Assembly (NCBI RefSeq): GCF_022698145.1
Contig: NZ_JALDAX010000006.1
Span: 124,001 to 188,000, forward strand
Source: Streptomyces spinosisporus
GTDB lineage: Bacteria; Actinomycetota; Actinomycetes; Streptomycetales; Streptomycetaceae
Reading direction: 5' to 3'
DNA: 64,000 nt
Shown: positions 16,467-24,376 of the stretch, in pieces
Numbering within the stretch: the stretch's first letter is position 1
How the letters are laid out: every line of letters starts with the position of its first letter
Made by a program: the position numbers and the translations under genes
The notes under the pieces: generated by a model
Told to the model about the DNA's origin: nothing
The model's input: the letters and a program-made list of their open reading frames with translations, nothing else
Database searches by the model: none

Positions 16467-17674
16467 CCCGGGATCACTGCCTCCACCTGCCAGCCGCCGG
16501 CGTCCGGTCCCTCGGTGACCGGTCCGGCGGTGATGGTGCCGCCCAGCAGGGCGGCCCGTTCGCGCATTCCTATCAGTCCCATGCCGCTGCCGACGCCCGC
16601 GGTCACCTCGCGGGTCGCGGGGCCGTTGCGGACCCTCAGGGTCGTGGACCTGGGGTCGTACGTCAGCTCCACGCGGACGTCGCCCCCCGGAGCGTGCCGG
16701 GCCGCGTTGGTCAGCGCTTCCTGGCAGATCCGCAGCAGGTTCTGGGTGACCTGTGCGGGAAGGTCACGTGCGGTGCCCGTGACGGTGAGGACGTCGCGGT
16801 GACCGGAGGACTCGATCATCGCCGTCAGGCTCTCCAGCAGCGGCAGTGCGTCCTCGCGCAGCGCGTGCACGGTCCATTGGGCCTGCTTCAGGCTCTCCCT
16901 GACCATGCCGTGCGCCTTGTTGTTGGCCTCGCGGACCTTGTCCAGGTCTCCGGTGTCGATCAGGGCGTCGGCCAGTTCGAGCTGCATGTTGATCCCAGCC
17001 AGCGAGTGCGCCAGCACGTCGTGGACGTCCCGGGCGATACGGCTGCGCTCGGTGAGCACGGCGGCCTGCGCCTCCGCACGGGCGGCGCGCTCGGCGGACT
17101 CCGCGGACTCGATCATCGCCTCCACCGCCCGCTGTCGGCTGCGGCTGAGCATGCCCGCCACGACCGGGACGCCGGTGGTGAGGCCGACCACCCAGGTCAC
17201 CTGTTCATGTCCGGGACCGAGGTGGAAGTACACGACGGCGCCGCACAGCAGGCTGGACAGGGCCGCGAGCGACAGGGCCTGCTTGAGGGGCAGGCGGTAG
17301 CCGACGTGACCGGTCAGGAAGTACGCGAAGATGTAGCTGGAGCCACTGCGGCTGACTCCGACGAGGGCGGCGGCGGCCACGATGCCGGCGGTCAGCCAGA
17401 CCACGTCGACGCGGGGCGGGAGCCTGGAGTCGGACAGGTGCCGGGCCATCAGGGCGACGGAGTTGACCACGAGCAGCGCGAGCACGGCCAGGCCGCGGCC
17501 CTCCACGCCCAGCGGACGGACGGTCGCGAAGCCGATGGCGATCACCGCCAGGGTGATGGCCGCGTGGGTGCGCGGGTCCTGGCGGAGCGCGGCCCTCGGG
17601 CCGGACCCCTTGTCCGGGGCCGGCCCGTGGGCGGCGACACTCTCGGATGCGGACACGTCGCGACCATAGCCCAT
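16463..17674 (-). CDS. NarL-type sensor histidine kinase
   Basis: The 403-residue kinase has a hydrophobic N-terminal half with about five to six membrane segments. It continues with RSRIARDVHDVLAHSLAGIN (phosphoacceptor His218, HisKA_3 type) and an HATPase_c domain (LLRICQEALTNAARHAPGGD, GMGLIGMRERAALLGGTI). It shares no obvious sensor domain with the kinase at 2983. The ATG at 17674 is two bases after the stop of the membrane-protein gene upstream, so three genes are probably co-transcribed. A GTG 18 bp downstream is an alternative start. Confidence 0.92.
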   Translation of the reverse strand: MGYGRDVSASESVAAHGPAPDKGSGPRAALRQDPRTHAAITLAVIAIGFATVRPLGVEGRGLAVLALLVVNSVALMARHLSDSRLPPRVDVVWLTAGIVAAAALVGVSRSGSSYIFAYFLTGHVGYRLPLKQALSLAALSSLLCGAVVYFHLGPGHEQVTWVVGLTTGVPVVAGMLSRSRQRAVEAMIESAESAERAARAEAQAAVLTERSRIARDVHDVLAHSLAGINMQLELADALIDTGDLDKVREANNKAHGMVRESLKQAQWTVHALREDALPLLESLTAMIESSGHRDVLTVTGTARDLPAQVTQNLLRICQEALTNAARHAPGGDVRVELTYDPRSTTLRVRNGPATREVTAGVGSGMGLIGMRERAALLGGTITAGPVTEGPDAGGWQVEAVIPG

Positions 17675-17676
17675 GG

Positions 17677-18219
17677 TCAGGCGGTGCGGTCGAGCACTGC
17701 CCCGGGCCGCGGTGCCGTCGGTATCCGCTGCTCGCGGACGACCATCCGGCTCCGGATGAAGATCGTCGCGAGGCGGGTGACCACCTCGGTGAGCGCCATG
17801 AGGACGAACGCGGCCACCCAGGCGTCGCCGGTGGTGATGTGGTGGGTGACGCTGAAGCGGGCCACGTCGTCGGCGCCGCCGTGATCGACCCACACCTGGA
17901 AGACCATGCGCGCGCCCATGCCCAGCACCCACAGGAGGGCGGAGGCGGCGCCCGCCTTGATCAGCAGGTGCTCCCCTGCCGCGCGGATCCTGGTGAAGAT
18001 GCCGCCGGCGATGCCGAGCGCCGCCCCCGCGGCGACCAGGGTGCCGATCAGCACCAGGTCGTTGCCCGCGGTGGGCACGCTGTGCAGGTAGTGCGAGGCC
18101 ACGAAGGCCACGATCCCCAGCGGGATGAGGTAGGACGTGAGGCTCAGCCGGTCTTCCCGCAGCTGCCGGAAGACGACGAGGACGAGGGCGATGTCGGTGA
18201 TCCAGTCGGTCGTGGTCAT
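17677..18219 (-). CDS. Integral membrane protein, first gene of a two-component operon
   Basis: The 180-residue protein has four or five membrane segments (among them LTSYLIPLGIVAFVASHYL, LVLIGTLVAAGAALGIAGGI, ALLWVLGMGARMVFQVW and WVAAFVLMALTEVV). It has no recognised domain. Its stop is two bases from the kinase start, and the order membrane protein, kinase, regulator suggests that it helps the kinase sense a membrane signal or is the output being monitored. That role is inferred only from position. Confidence 0.75.
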   Translation of the reverse strand: MTTTDWITDIALVLVVFRQLREDRLSLTSYLIPLGIVAFVASHYLHSVPTAGNDLVLIGTLVAAGAALGIAGGIFTRIRAAGEHLLIKAGAASALLWVLGMGARMVFQVWVDHGGADDVARFSVTHHITTGDAWVAAFVLMALTEVVTRLATIFIRSRMVVREQRIPTAPRPGAVLDRTA

Positions 18220-18249
18220 GCCTCAATCGTGCTGACGCGGCGCCTCTCG

Positions 18250-18279
18250 CACCTGGACCCATGGGTGGAGGTCCAGGTG
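18250..18279. terminator. Hairpin after the GNAT gene
   Basis: Perfect 10-bp arms (CACCTGGACC / GGTCCAGGTG) with a 10-nt loop lie just beyond the stop of the minus-strand gene at 18288. Confidence 0.7.
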
Positions 18280-18287
18280 GAGATGGG

Positions 18288-18830
18288 TCAGCCCTTGGCG
18301 TCCGGCTTCCAGTCCTCGACGAGGAGCCCGAGCAGCACCTCGTCCAGGAACTCGCCCATCACCCAGGCCGAGGAGCGCAGGACGCCCTCCCGGACGAAGC
18401 CGTTGCGCTCGGCGGAGCGCAGCATCGCGGTGTTGTCCGCCAGCGTCTCGATCTGCAGCCGGTGCAGGCTGCGCACGACGAAGCCGTAGTGGCACAGCGT
18501 CGCGACGACGTCGGTGCCGTAGCCCTTGCCGCGGGCGGACGGCAGCAGTCCCAGTCCGATGTGCGCGCACCGGTTGTGGGTGTCGATGCCCCACAGCGTG
18601 GCGGTGCCGATGAGCGTGCCGCCGTCCAGCTCCACCACGGAGAACGGGACGGTCCCCTCCTTCGGCTCGTCCACGACGAGGCGCGGGTCCTTGGAGCCGG
18701 GCGTGATCGGCCGCCACGGCCCGCCTTCGGCCCGCGACGAGTTGACCACGTCGTCGTAGAGTTCGGCCCGCAGGATCGGGATGTCGTCCTCGTGCCGGGC
18801 CCTCAGCCCGACTCTGCTTCCCCTGAGCAT
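18288..18830 (-). CDS. GNAT acetyltransferase, RimJ/RimL-like
   Basis: The 180-residue protein follows the RimJ/RimL type of GNAT fold: an N-terminal LRARHEDDIPIL, the strand GTATLWGIDTHNRCAHIGLG, the acetyl-CoA-binding loop LPSARGKGYGTDVV (R/Q-x-x-G-x-G/A type), and the C-terminal LADNTAMLRSAERNGFVREG. It should move an acetyl group from acetyl-CoA to an amine of a protein N-terminus or small molecule; the substrate is unknown. It is monocistronic, with a hairpin after it. Confidence 0.88.
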   Translation of the reverse strand: MLRGSRVGLRARHEDDIPILRAELYDDVVNSSRAEGGPWRPITPGSKDPRLVVDEPKEGTVPFSVVELDGGTLIGTATLWGIDTHNRCAHIGLGLLPSARGKGYGTDVVATLCHYGFVVRSLHRLQIETLADNTAMLRSAERNGFVREGVLRSSAWVMGEFLDEVLLGLLVEDWKPDAKG

Positions 18831-18895
18831 GCAGGCTTCCTATCCGACCGCGGTGGCCCGCGGCAAACGAAATAGGTGGGGGCTCAGTGGAGGCC

Positions 18896-19270
18896 TCAGT
18901 GGAAGCAGAGGCAGAAGGGGTGTCCTGCCGGGTCCGCGTAGACCCGCCAGTTGGCCTCGGGGCGCAGCTGGTCGGTGCGCTCCAGCACTGTCGCGCCGAG
19001 GGCGAGCGCCCGCTTCTCCTCACCGTCGAGGTCGTCCACGTCGAAGTCCAGATGGAGCTGCTGCGGGCGCTCCTGGCCGGGCCACTCGGGCGGCCGGTAG
19101 CCGTCCACGCGCTGGCAGGCCAGTGGGATTCCCTCGAACCCGTGCACCTCGATCCAGTCGGTGTCGTCCGGGTCCGCGACCACCCGGCCGCCGAGCAGTT
19201 CCGCGTAGAACTCGGCGAGCCGGACCGGGTCGGCACAGTCCAGCGCGACCGCCTGCAGCTTACGGATCAC
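18896..19270 (-). CDS. Glyoxalase/VOC-superfamily protein
   Basis: The 124-residue protein shows the VOC pattern: LQAVALDCADPVRLAEFYAE, LLGGRVV, then HLDFDVDDLDGEEKRALALG and a closing YADPAGHPFCLCFH. It has the usual H/E ligand-type positions of the family, but substrate specificity cannot be told; actinomycetes have many such proteins. The GTG at 19270 is preferred to the one at 19279 because the AGGAG site is then eight bases away instead of touching the start codon. Confidence 0.85.
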   Translation of the reverse strand: MIRKLQAVALDCADPVRLAEFYAELLGGRVVADPDDTDWIEVHGFEGIPLACQRVDGYRPPEWPGQERPQQLHLDFDVDDLDGEEKRALALGATVLERTDQLRPEANWRVYADPAGHPFCLCFH

Positions 19271-19406
19271 TGGCGACACTCCTCGCTCTTCGGCCGCTTC
19301 CGCGACACCCCTGGTACGGGTGCAGTGGTACCCATCGCCGGGGCGGGCATGCGAGGCGACGCGCCGGACCGCGCGTCGAAGCGACCGAAGCCGCCGGTGC
19401 GCCGGC

Positions 19407-19430
19407 GGCCCCGCCGCGGTCGGCGGGGCC
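19407..19430. terminator. GC-rich hairpin after the helical protein gene
   Basis: Perfect 10-bp arms (GGCCCCGCCG / CGGCGGGGCC) with a 4-nt loop lie 12 bp beyond the stop at 19442 on the minus strand. Confidence 0.7.
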
Positions 19431-19441
19431 CGCCTCGCGCC

Positions 19442-19870
19442 TCAGATCCGGCCGCCGGTCATACGGGTGATCGGACCGAGCGTGCGGCGCCCCGCCCGTC
19501 GGCCCGCCAGGTAGGACGTGGCGCCCAGCGCCGACACGCCCGCGCCCACGCCGGCGACGAGGGCCTTGCGGTTGGCGATCAGCGTCCAGGTGGTCTTGGC
19601 GAGGGCCACCGCCTGTCCGGAGGCGGCGACGACGGCCTGGCGACCGGCCTGGACTCGCTCGGCCGCGCTCTGCGCGACCGCGGTGGTCTTCTCGGCCGTA
19701 CGCCCCGCCGTGTCCACGGCTGCTGACGTGGCCTCACTGGTCTTCTCGGCGGCCTTGTCCGCCGACTTCGACGCGGGAGCGGTCGCCTTTTCCGTGGCCT
19801 TTCGGGCCTTGGCGGAAGCGCTCCGCGTGGCTTCGGATTCTTGATTCGTGCCGCTGTTCGACTGATTCAT
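19442..19870 (-). CDS. Ala/Lys-rich helical protein with a C-terminal hydrophobic segment
   Basis: The 142-residue protein is mostly a repetitive helix (SADKAAEKTSEATSAAVDTA, TAEKTTAVAQSAAERVQ), like phasin or apolipoprotein-type amphipathic helices. One hydrophobic stretch follows (ALVAGVGAGVSALGATSYLA), then a basic tail (GRRAGRRTLGPITRMTGGRI). I do not recognise it. The basic end could bind the membrane surface or nucleic acid. The ATG at 19870 is a choice; a GTG at 19906 in the same frame is possible, and neither has a strong ribosome site. Confidence 0.6.
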   Translation of the reverse strand: MNQSNSGTNQESEATRSASAKARKATEKATAPASKSADKAAEKTSEATSAAVDTAGRTAEKTTAVAQSAAERVQAGRQAVVAASGQAVALAKTTWTLIANRKALVAGVGAGVSALGATSYLAGRRAGRRTLGPITRMTGGRI

Positions 19871-19941
19871 GGACTTCGCGTTGCCGCTTGCGTCGACGCC
19901 AAACACGTATCGACGGGACGCTGTACGTCGCCTGTCCCGTA

Positions 19942-21165
19942 TCAGCGCGTGGCCGCTGCGGACCGACGCCTCACCAGCAGTGCCGCCGCTCCCCCGGTGA
20001 CCAGGACAACCGCTCCGGCACCTGCCATGAGCACCGACGGGTCGGCGCCCGTGCCGGCCAGGCTCCCGTGCGCAGCCGTGGTGACGGTGTCGCCCGTGCT
20101 GCTGCCGCCGCTGCCGGAGGCCGACCCCTGTTCCCCGCCGCTGCTCGAACCTCCCGCCGACTGGCCGTGCGGGTCGTTGCCGTGGCCGCCCGTGCCGGAG
20201 TCACCGTGGCCGGAGCCGCCGGAAGTGCCCCCGGATGTCGATCCGTTGTCGTCGGGAACGTCGATGGTGAGCGACGCCTTGTCGTTCGCCGGGTTCTTGT
20301 CGAACGCGGGATGGATGTCGTACACGGAGGTGGCCTTCACCTCGCCTCGCGTCTCCCCCGACGCCGAGGTCACCTTCAGCACGAAGCGGTAGCTGAGCGA
20401 CTGGCCGACCTCCAGCAGGTTGTCGTTGTGCCAGCACACGTACACCGGGTGGCCGGGCTCGGAGGGACCGGACGGTCCGTCGATCCCGAACGGCGCGCAT
20501 TCCTGCGGTACTTGGACGGCCTTCGTGCCCTTGGGGATCCGTACCATCAGGCCCGGCTGGTCGTCGCTCTCCTGGTTGTGGATCCATCCCGGGCCGTCGT
20601 TGCGCAGCGTGGCCGTGACCTTCACCAGGTCGCCCCGCTCGGCCTTCGCCTTGTCGCCGACGGCGGCCAGGTCGGCGGTGTTGTCCACGGTCAGTGCCAG
20701 GCGGCGGTAGCTGTCGTCGAACCCCTCCGAGGCAGGAGGCTGTCCGGTGCGACCGGTTCCGTACTCCACGACCTCCAGCAGCCCCTTGGACGAGGCGGTG
20801 AAGCGTACGTGGGTGGTGACGGAGGCGCCCGGCTCGATCACCTGGTCCAGCTTGCACAGCGCCTGTCTCACCTGGTCGGCCACGACGGTGTACGCGCAGC
20901 CCTTTTCGGGTGCCGTGAAGTCGAGGCCGCGGGTGAGACGGACGCGGAAGGTGACGTCGCTCGCGGCCGCGGTTCCGTTGTTGGTGACCGTGACGGGCTG
21001 GTCGTAGGTCTCCCCGGGCTTCGGCGTGGCGGTGGGCAACGCCGAGACCACCAGGTCCGGTTCGGCGTCGTCGGCGTGTGCCGCCGGTGCCGCCAAGGCG
21101 GGCACGCCCACCCCGATCACCCCTGCCGCCACGAACCTCGTCAAGCCACGCAGCAGTGGACGCAC
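19942..21165 (-). CDS. Sortase-anchored surface protein with LAxTG signal
   Basis: The 407-residue protein starts with a signal peptide (VRPLLRGLTRFVAAGVIGVG..., cleavage near AAHADD). Two or more DUF11-like beta-sandwich domains follow, such as GETYDQPVTVTNNGTAAASD and LVKVTATLRNDGPGWIHN. A long Ser/Gly-rich stalk leads to LAGTG at residues 369-373, then a hydrophobic segment and an RRR tail. LAxTG is the signal cut by class E sortases of Streptomyces, so the protein should end up covalently attached to the wall. No sortase gene is in the window. The GTG at 21165 is supported by GAGGAG. Function beyond surface display is unknown. Confidence 0.82.
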   Translation of the reverse strand: MRPLLRGLTRFVAAGVIGVGVPALAAPAAHADDAEPDLVVSALPTATPKPGETYDQPVTVTNNGTAAASDVTFRVRLTRGLDFTAPEKGCAYTVVADQVRQALCKLDQVIEPGASVTTHVRFTASSKGLLEVVEYGTGRTGQPPASEGFDDSYRRLALTVDNTADLAAVGDKAKAERGDLVKVTATLRNDGPGWIHNQESDDQPGLMVRIPKGTKAVQVPQECAPFGIDGPSGPSEPGHPVYVCWHNDNLLEVGQSLSYRFVLKVTSASGETRGEVKATSVYDIHPAFDKNPANDKASLTIDVPDDNGSTSGGTSGGSGHGDSGTGGHGNDPHGQSAGGSSSGGEQGSASGSGGSSTGDTVTTAAHGSLAGTGADPSVLMAGAGAVVLVTGGAAALLVRRRSAAATR

Positions 21166-21184
21166 AACGATCTCCTCAGCAGTA

Positions 21185-21207
21185 CCAGTACGCAGGACAT
21201 GTACTGG
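21185..21207. repeat. Inverted repeat upstream of the surface protein
   Basis: CCAGTAC and GTACTGG with a 9-nt spacer lie 20-42 bp before the GTG at 21165, in the probable leader. It may be an operator or an mRNA hairpin. Confidence 0.4.
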
Positions 21208-21300
21208 ACACCCGAAGGACACCATTGGTTGTACGGCTGCTCACCCGTATCGGGGCGCCGGTGCCCGGGCCCGGCCCGACCCGGCCCTTTTTGGTACGTG

Positions 21301-22140
21301 TCACTTCAGCCCCGTGTGCGCGAGTCCCTCCACGAACTGCCGCTGGGCGAAGACGAACACCGCGACCACCGGCAGCGCGGTCAGGGAGGCGGCGGCCAGC
21401 TGGACGTTCCACATGGGTCCTCCGTAGGCGTCGACGTACTGGGTGAGAGCCTGCGGGAGGGTGAACATGTCCGGCGTGGAGAGATAGACAATGGGCTCCA
21501 GATAGAGGTTCCAGCTGTGCAGGAAGGTGAAGATGGCGACCGCGGAGAGCGCGGGACGCGCCAGCGGCAGGGCGATGCGCCAGTAGATGGCGAAGCGGCC
21601 CAGGCCGTCCATCCGGGCGGCCTCCTCCAGTTCGTGGGGCAGCGCGATGAAGAACTGCCGCATGATGAACGTCGCAAGCACGCTCGGTGCGCCGAGGACC
21701 GGCACCAGGATCAGCGGCCAGTGGGTGTCGATCATCCCCCAGTCGTGGAACATCTGGAACAGCGGGACGATGGTGACCTCGCTGGGGATCAGCAGCCCGG
21801 TGAGGACCACGAGGAACAGGATGTTCTGCCCGGGGAAGCGGATGCGGGCGAATCCGTATCCGGCCAGCGACGAGACCGCGAGCGTCCCCAGGGTCACCAC
21901 GACGGCGATGTACATGCTGTTGAAGTACTGCTGGCCGAACGGCTGGAGCTCGAACACCTTGCGGTACGCGTCGAGTTGGGGGTTGTCCGGGAACAGTTTC
22001 GGCGGGAAGGCGAAGATGTCGCCGGCCGGCTTCAGCGACGATGTCGCCATCCACCAGGTGGGGAAGACGAAGGGCACGCACAGCACCAGCAGGACGCCGT
22101 AGAGCAGCAGTTTGGCGCGGGTGGACAGCCTACGACTCAT
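21301..22140 (-). CDS. Sugar ABC transporter permease, MalG type
   Basis: The 279-residue membrane protein has about six membrane segments and the MalG-type EAA loop that touches the ATPase (EEAARMDGLGRFAIYWRIAL followed by PLARP). It is the inner partner of the permease encoded just upstream; the genes overlap by 11 bp, so translation is coupled. It closes the operon lacI, oxidoreductase, binding protein, permease, permease. No ATPase gene is present; in Streptomyces such importers usually borrow the shared MsiK-type ATPase. Confidence 0.92.
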   Translation of the reverse strand: MSRRLSTRAKLLLYGVLLVLCVPFVFPTWWMATSSLKPAGDIFAFPPKLFPDNPQLDAYRKVFELQPFGQQYFNSMYIAVVVTLGTLAVSSLAGYGFARIRFPGQNILFLVVLTGLLIPSEVTIVPLFQMFHDWGMIDTHWPLILVPVLGAPSVLATFIMRQFFIALPHELEEAARMDGLGRFAIYWRIALPLARPALSAVAIFTFLHSWNLYLEPIVYLSTPDMFTLPQALTQYVDAYGGPMWNVQLAAASLTALPVVAVFVFAQRQFVEGLAHTGLK

Positions 22141-23086
22141 GGAACACCCACTTCTTGCGCATCTGCCACTGGATGACGGTCAGGACGAGCACGATCAGGA
22201 AGAGCAGGACCGAGAGCGTCGCGCCGTAGCCGAAGTGGTGGAAGGTGAACGCCTGTTGGTAGAGGTAGTAGACGAGCACGGTGGTGGAGCCGGACGGGCC
22301 GCCCTGGGTGAGGACGGCGATCTGCGCGAAGACCTGGAGCGAGCCGACGACCGTGATGATCGAGGTGAGCAGGATCGTGGGGCTGATCAGCGGCACCGTG
22401 ATCCGCCAGAACTGCCGCCACCGCCCGGCGCCGTCGACGGTCGCCGCCTCGTACAGCTCGCGCGGCACCCCCTGGAGGGCGGCCAGGAACAGCACCATGT
22501 TCAGGCCGACGTTCTTGAAGCACTGCACGACGATGGCCGACAGCATCGACGTGCCCTCGCTGCGCAGCCAGTTGGGGCCCTTGATGCCGATCAGGTCGAG
22601 GCCGGCGTTGATGCCGCCGTTCTTCTGCAGCAGGAAGCCCCACACGATGGTCCAGGCGACGAGCGAGACGACGACCGGTGAGAAGAACAGGGTGCGGAAG
22701 ACGACGCTGCCGCGCAGCTTCTGGTTGAGGAGCACGGCCAGGGCCAGCGCGAGCGAGAGGTTGAGGACCACCAGGCCGACGGAGAAGTAGGCGGTGGCCC
22801 GCAGCACGCCCGGCAGCTTCGGATCGTCGAGCAGTTTGCGGTAGTTGTCCGTGCCCACCGAGTGGAAGGTGCCGGCCAGGACGTTCCACTCGTGGAAGCT
22901 GTACCAGACCACCAGGCCGAGCGGGATCAGCACGAAGACGACGGTGCCGAGCAGTTGCGGGGCGATGAACAGGTAGCCGGCCAGCTGGTCCCGGCGCCGG
23001 GAGGTCCAGAACGGCTTTCCTGCCCGGGTGCCTTCTCGCGGCGGACCGGTGGTGGCGGTGGAGCGGGGTCGGTCGAGGGTCTTCAT
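22130..23086 (-). CDS. Sugar ABC transporter permease, MalF type
   Basis: The 318-residue permease has about six membrane segments and the EAA loop YEAATVDGAGRWRQFWRITV. It begins with a cytoplasmic basic N-terminus of about 30 residues and a first membrane segment near LAGYLFIAPQLLGTVVFVL. It follows the binding-protein gene by 7 bp and overlaps the MalG-type gene by 11 bp. Together the two permeases make the membrane channel of a CUT1-type carbohydrate importer. Confidence 0.92.
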   Translation of the reverse strand: MKTLDRPRSTATTGPPREGTRAGKPFWTSRRRDQLAGYLFIAPQLLGTVVFVLIPLGLVVWYSFHEWNVLAGTFHSVGTDNYRKLLDDPKLPGVLRATAYFSVGLVVLNLSLALALAVLLNQKLRGSVVFRTLFFSPVVVSLVAWTIVWGFLLQKNGGINAGLDLIGIKGPNWLRSEGTSMLSAIVVQCFKNVGLNMVLFLAALQGVPRELYEAATVDGAGRWRQFWRITVPLISPTILLTSIITVVGSLQVFAQIAVLTQGGPSGSTTVLVYYLYQQAFTFHHFGYGATLSVLLFLIVLVLTVIQWQMRKKWVFHES

Positions 23087-23093
23087 CGCGCCG

Positions 23094-24359
23094 TCACTGC
23101 TCCAGCTGCGGCTTGATGGAGTTGCAGACTCCCGTCAGGACCTTCTGTACGTCGGCGTTCGGCTTCCACAGCGCGTCGAGACCGGAGCGTACGGAGGCGT
23201 AGATCTCGGCCTGGCCGATGTGGACGGGCTTGACCTTGCCGTTCTTGATGCCGTCGACGACGACGTCGTCGAGTTGCTTCTCGCTGAGCTTGGCATTGCT
23301 CTTGGCGAGCGTGGCGGCGTTCAGCTGGGAGGAGCGGGCCTGCGGGAAGTAGGCACCGAGCTTCGCGGAGTTCTCCTTGTTGGTCAGATACGCCTGGAAG
23401 CCGGCCGCGGCGTCGGCGTGTTTGCTCTTGGCGAGCACCGCGATCCCGGCCTGGCCGATCACGGCGTACTTGCCCTCGGGCCCTTCGGGCAGCGGGACGA
23501 AGTCCCACTTGAACTTGTCGGTGAGGAGGGAGGCCCGGCTCATCTGGGTGACGGTCATGGCGGACTCACCGGCGAAGAAGTCGGCGGTCGTGCCCGGCGC
23601 GAGCATCGCCTCGTCGTCGAAGATCGCCTTGTGCAGGCTGGTCATCGCGGCGACCATCTGCGGCTTGTCGAAGCCGCAGGTCTTTCCGTCGGCGGACCAG
23701 GCCTGGGCGCCCCAACCGTCCCAGTAGGTGGCGAGGTTGTCCCACGCCTTGTAGTCGAAGTCGCGGATCACCATGCCCGTCTTGCCGGTCTTGGCGTGGA
23801 CGGCGGCACCGATCGTGTCGACCTCGTCCCAGTTCCACTTGCCCTGCTTGATCAGCTCGGCGGGGGCCGGCTGTCCGGCCTTCTTCAGCATGTCCAGGTT
23901 GACGAAGACGCCGAAGGGCGAGGTGGAGAAGGGGTAGGCGTAGAGCTTGCCGTCCTGCTGCCAGATCTTCTTGGCGGCGGGCAGCACGTCGGGATCGTCC
24001 TTGACCTCCTTCAAAGCGCCCGAGGAGACGAAGTCGGCGGCGGAGTTCTCGAAGATCCACGCCAGGTCGGGGGCCTTGCCGCCCGCCATCTGGGTGGTGA
24101 GGGTCTCGGTGTAGTTCTCCACCGGGAGGACGTCGAACTTGATCGACTTCACCTCGGGGTGCGTCTTGCGGTACGCGTCGGCGATGCCGTTGAGGAGCTT
24201 GAGGTGTTCCGGGGCGCCCGACCAGACCGTCATCCGCAGGTTGACGGGCCCGTCGTCGGAACCGCTGCCGTCACCGCCGCCGCAGGCGGTCAGGGCGAGA
24301 AGTCCGGTGGCTGCCAGGGCGGCGAACTTCCTTGTGCGCTGCTGTCGTTGGGTGTTCAT
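23094..24359 (-). CDS. Sugar-binding lipoprotein of a CUT1 ABC importer
   Basis: The 421-residue protein has a lipoprotein signal with lipobox LTAC (Cys about residue 26) and a short acidic/Gly-rich tether, then a family 1 extracellular solute-binding fold (NLRMTVWSGAPEHLKLLNGI, LYAYPFSTSPFGVFVNLDML, the helical end VRSGLDALWKPNADVQKVL). Anchored outside the membrane, it captures an oligosaccharide and delivers it to the two permeases downstream. The ligand cannot be read from sequence. Its gene follows the FAD oxidoreductase by 17 bp. Confidence 0.92.
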   Translation of the reverse strand: MNTQRQQRTRKFAALAATGLLALTACGGGDGSGSDDGPVNLRMTVWSGAPEHLKLLNGIADAYRKTHPEVKSIKFDVLPVENYTETLTTQMAGGKAPDLAWIFENSAADFVSSGALKEVKDDPDVLPAAKKIWQQDGKLYAYPFSTSPFGVFVNLDMLKKAGQPAPAELIKQGKWNWDEVDTIGAAVHAKTGKTGMVIRDFDYKAWDNLATYWDGWGAQAWSADGKTCGFDKPQMVAAMTSLHKAIFDDEAMLAPGTTADFFAGESAMTVTQMSRASLLTDKFKWDFVPLPEGPEGKYAVIGQAGIAVLAKSKHADAAAGFQAYLTNKENSAKLGAYFPQARSSQLNAATLAKSNAKLSEKQLDDVVVDGIKNGKVKPVHIGQAEIYASVRSGLDALWKPNADVQKVLTGVCNSIKPQLEQ

Positions 24360-24376
24360 GCGGGTGTCTCTCCTGG

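Noticed and set aside
21267..21292. A GC hairpin followed by TTTTT on the plus strand
   Set aside because: It would end a plus-strand transcript, yet no plus-strand gene precedes it; it may be chance or stop antisense RNA, so I did not list it as a terminator of the importer operon.
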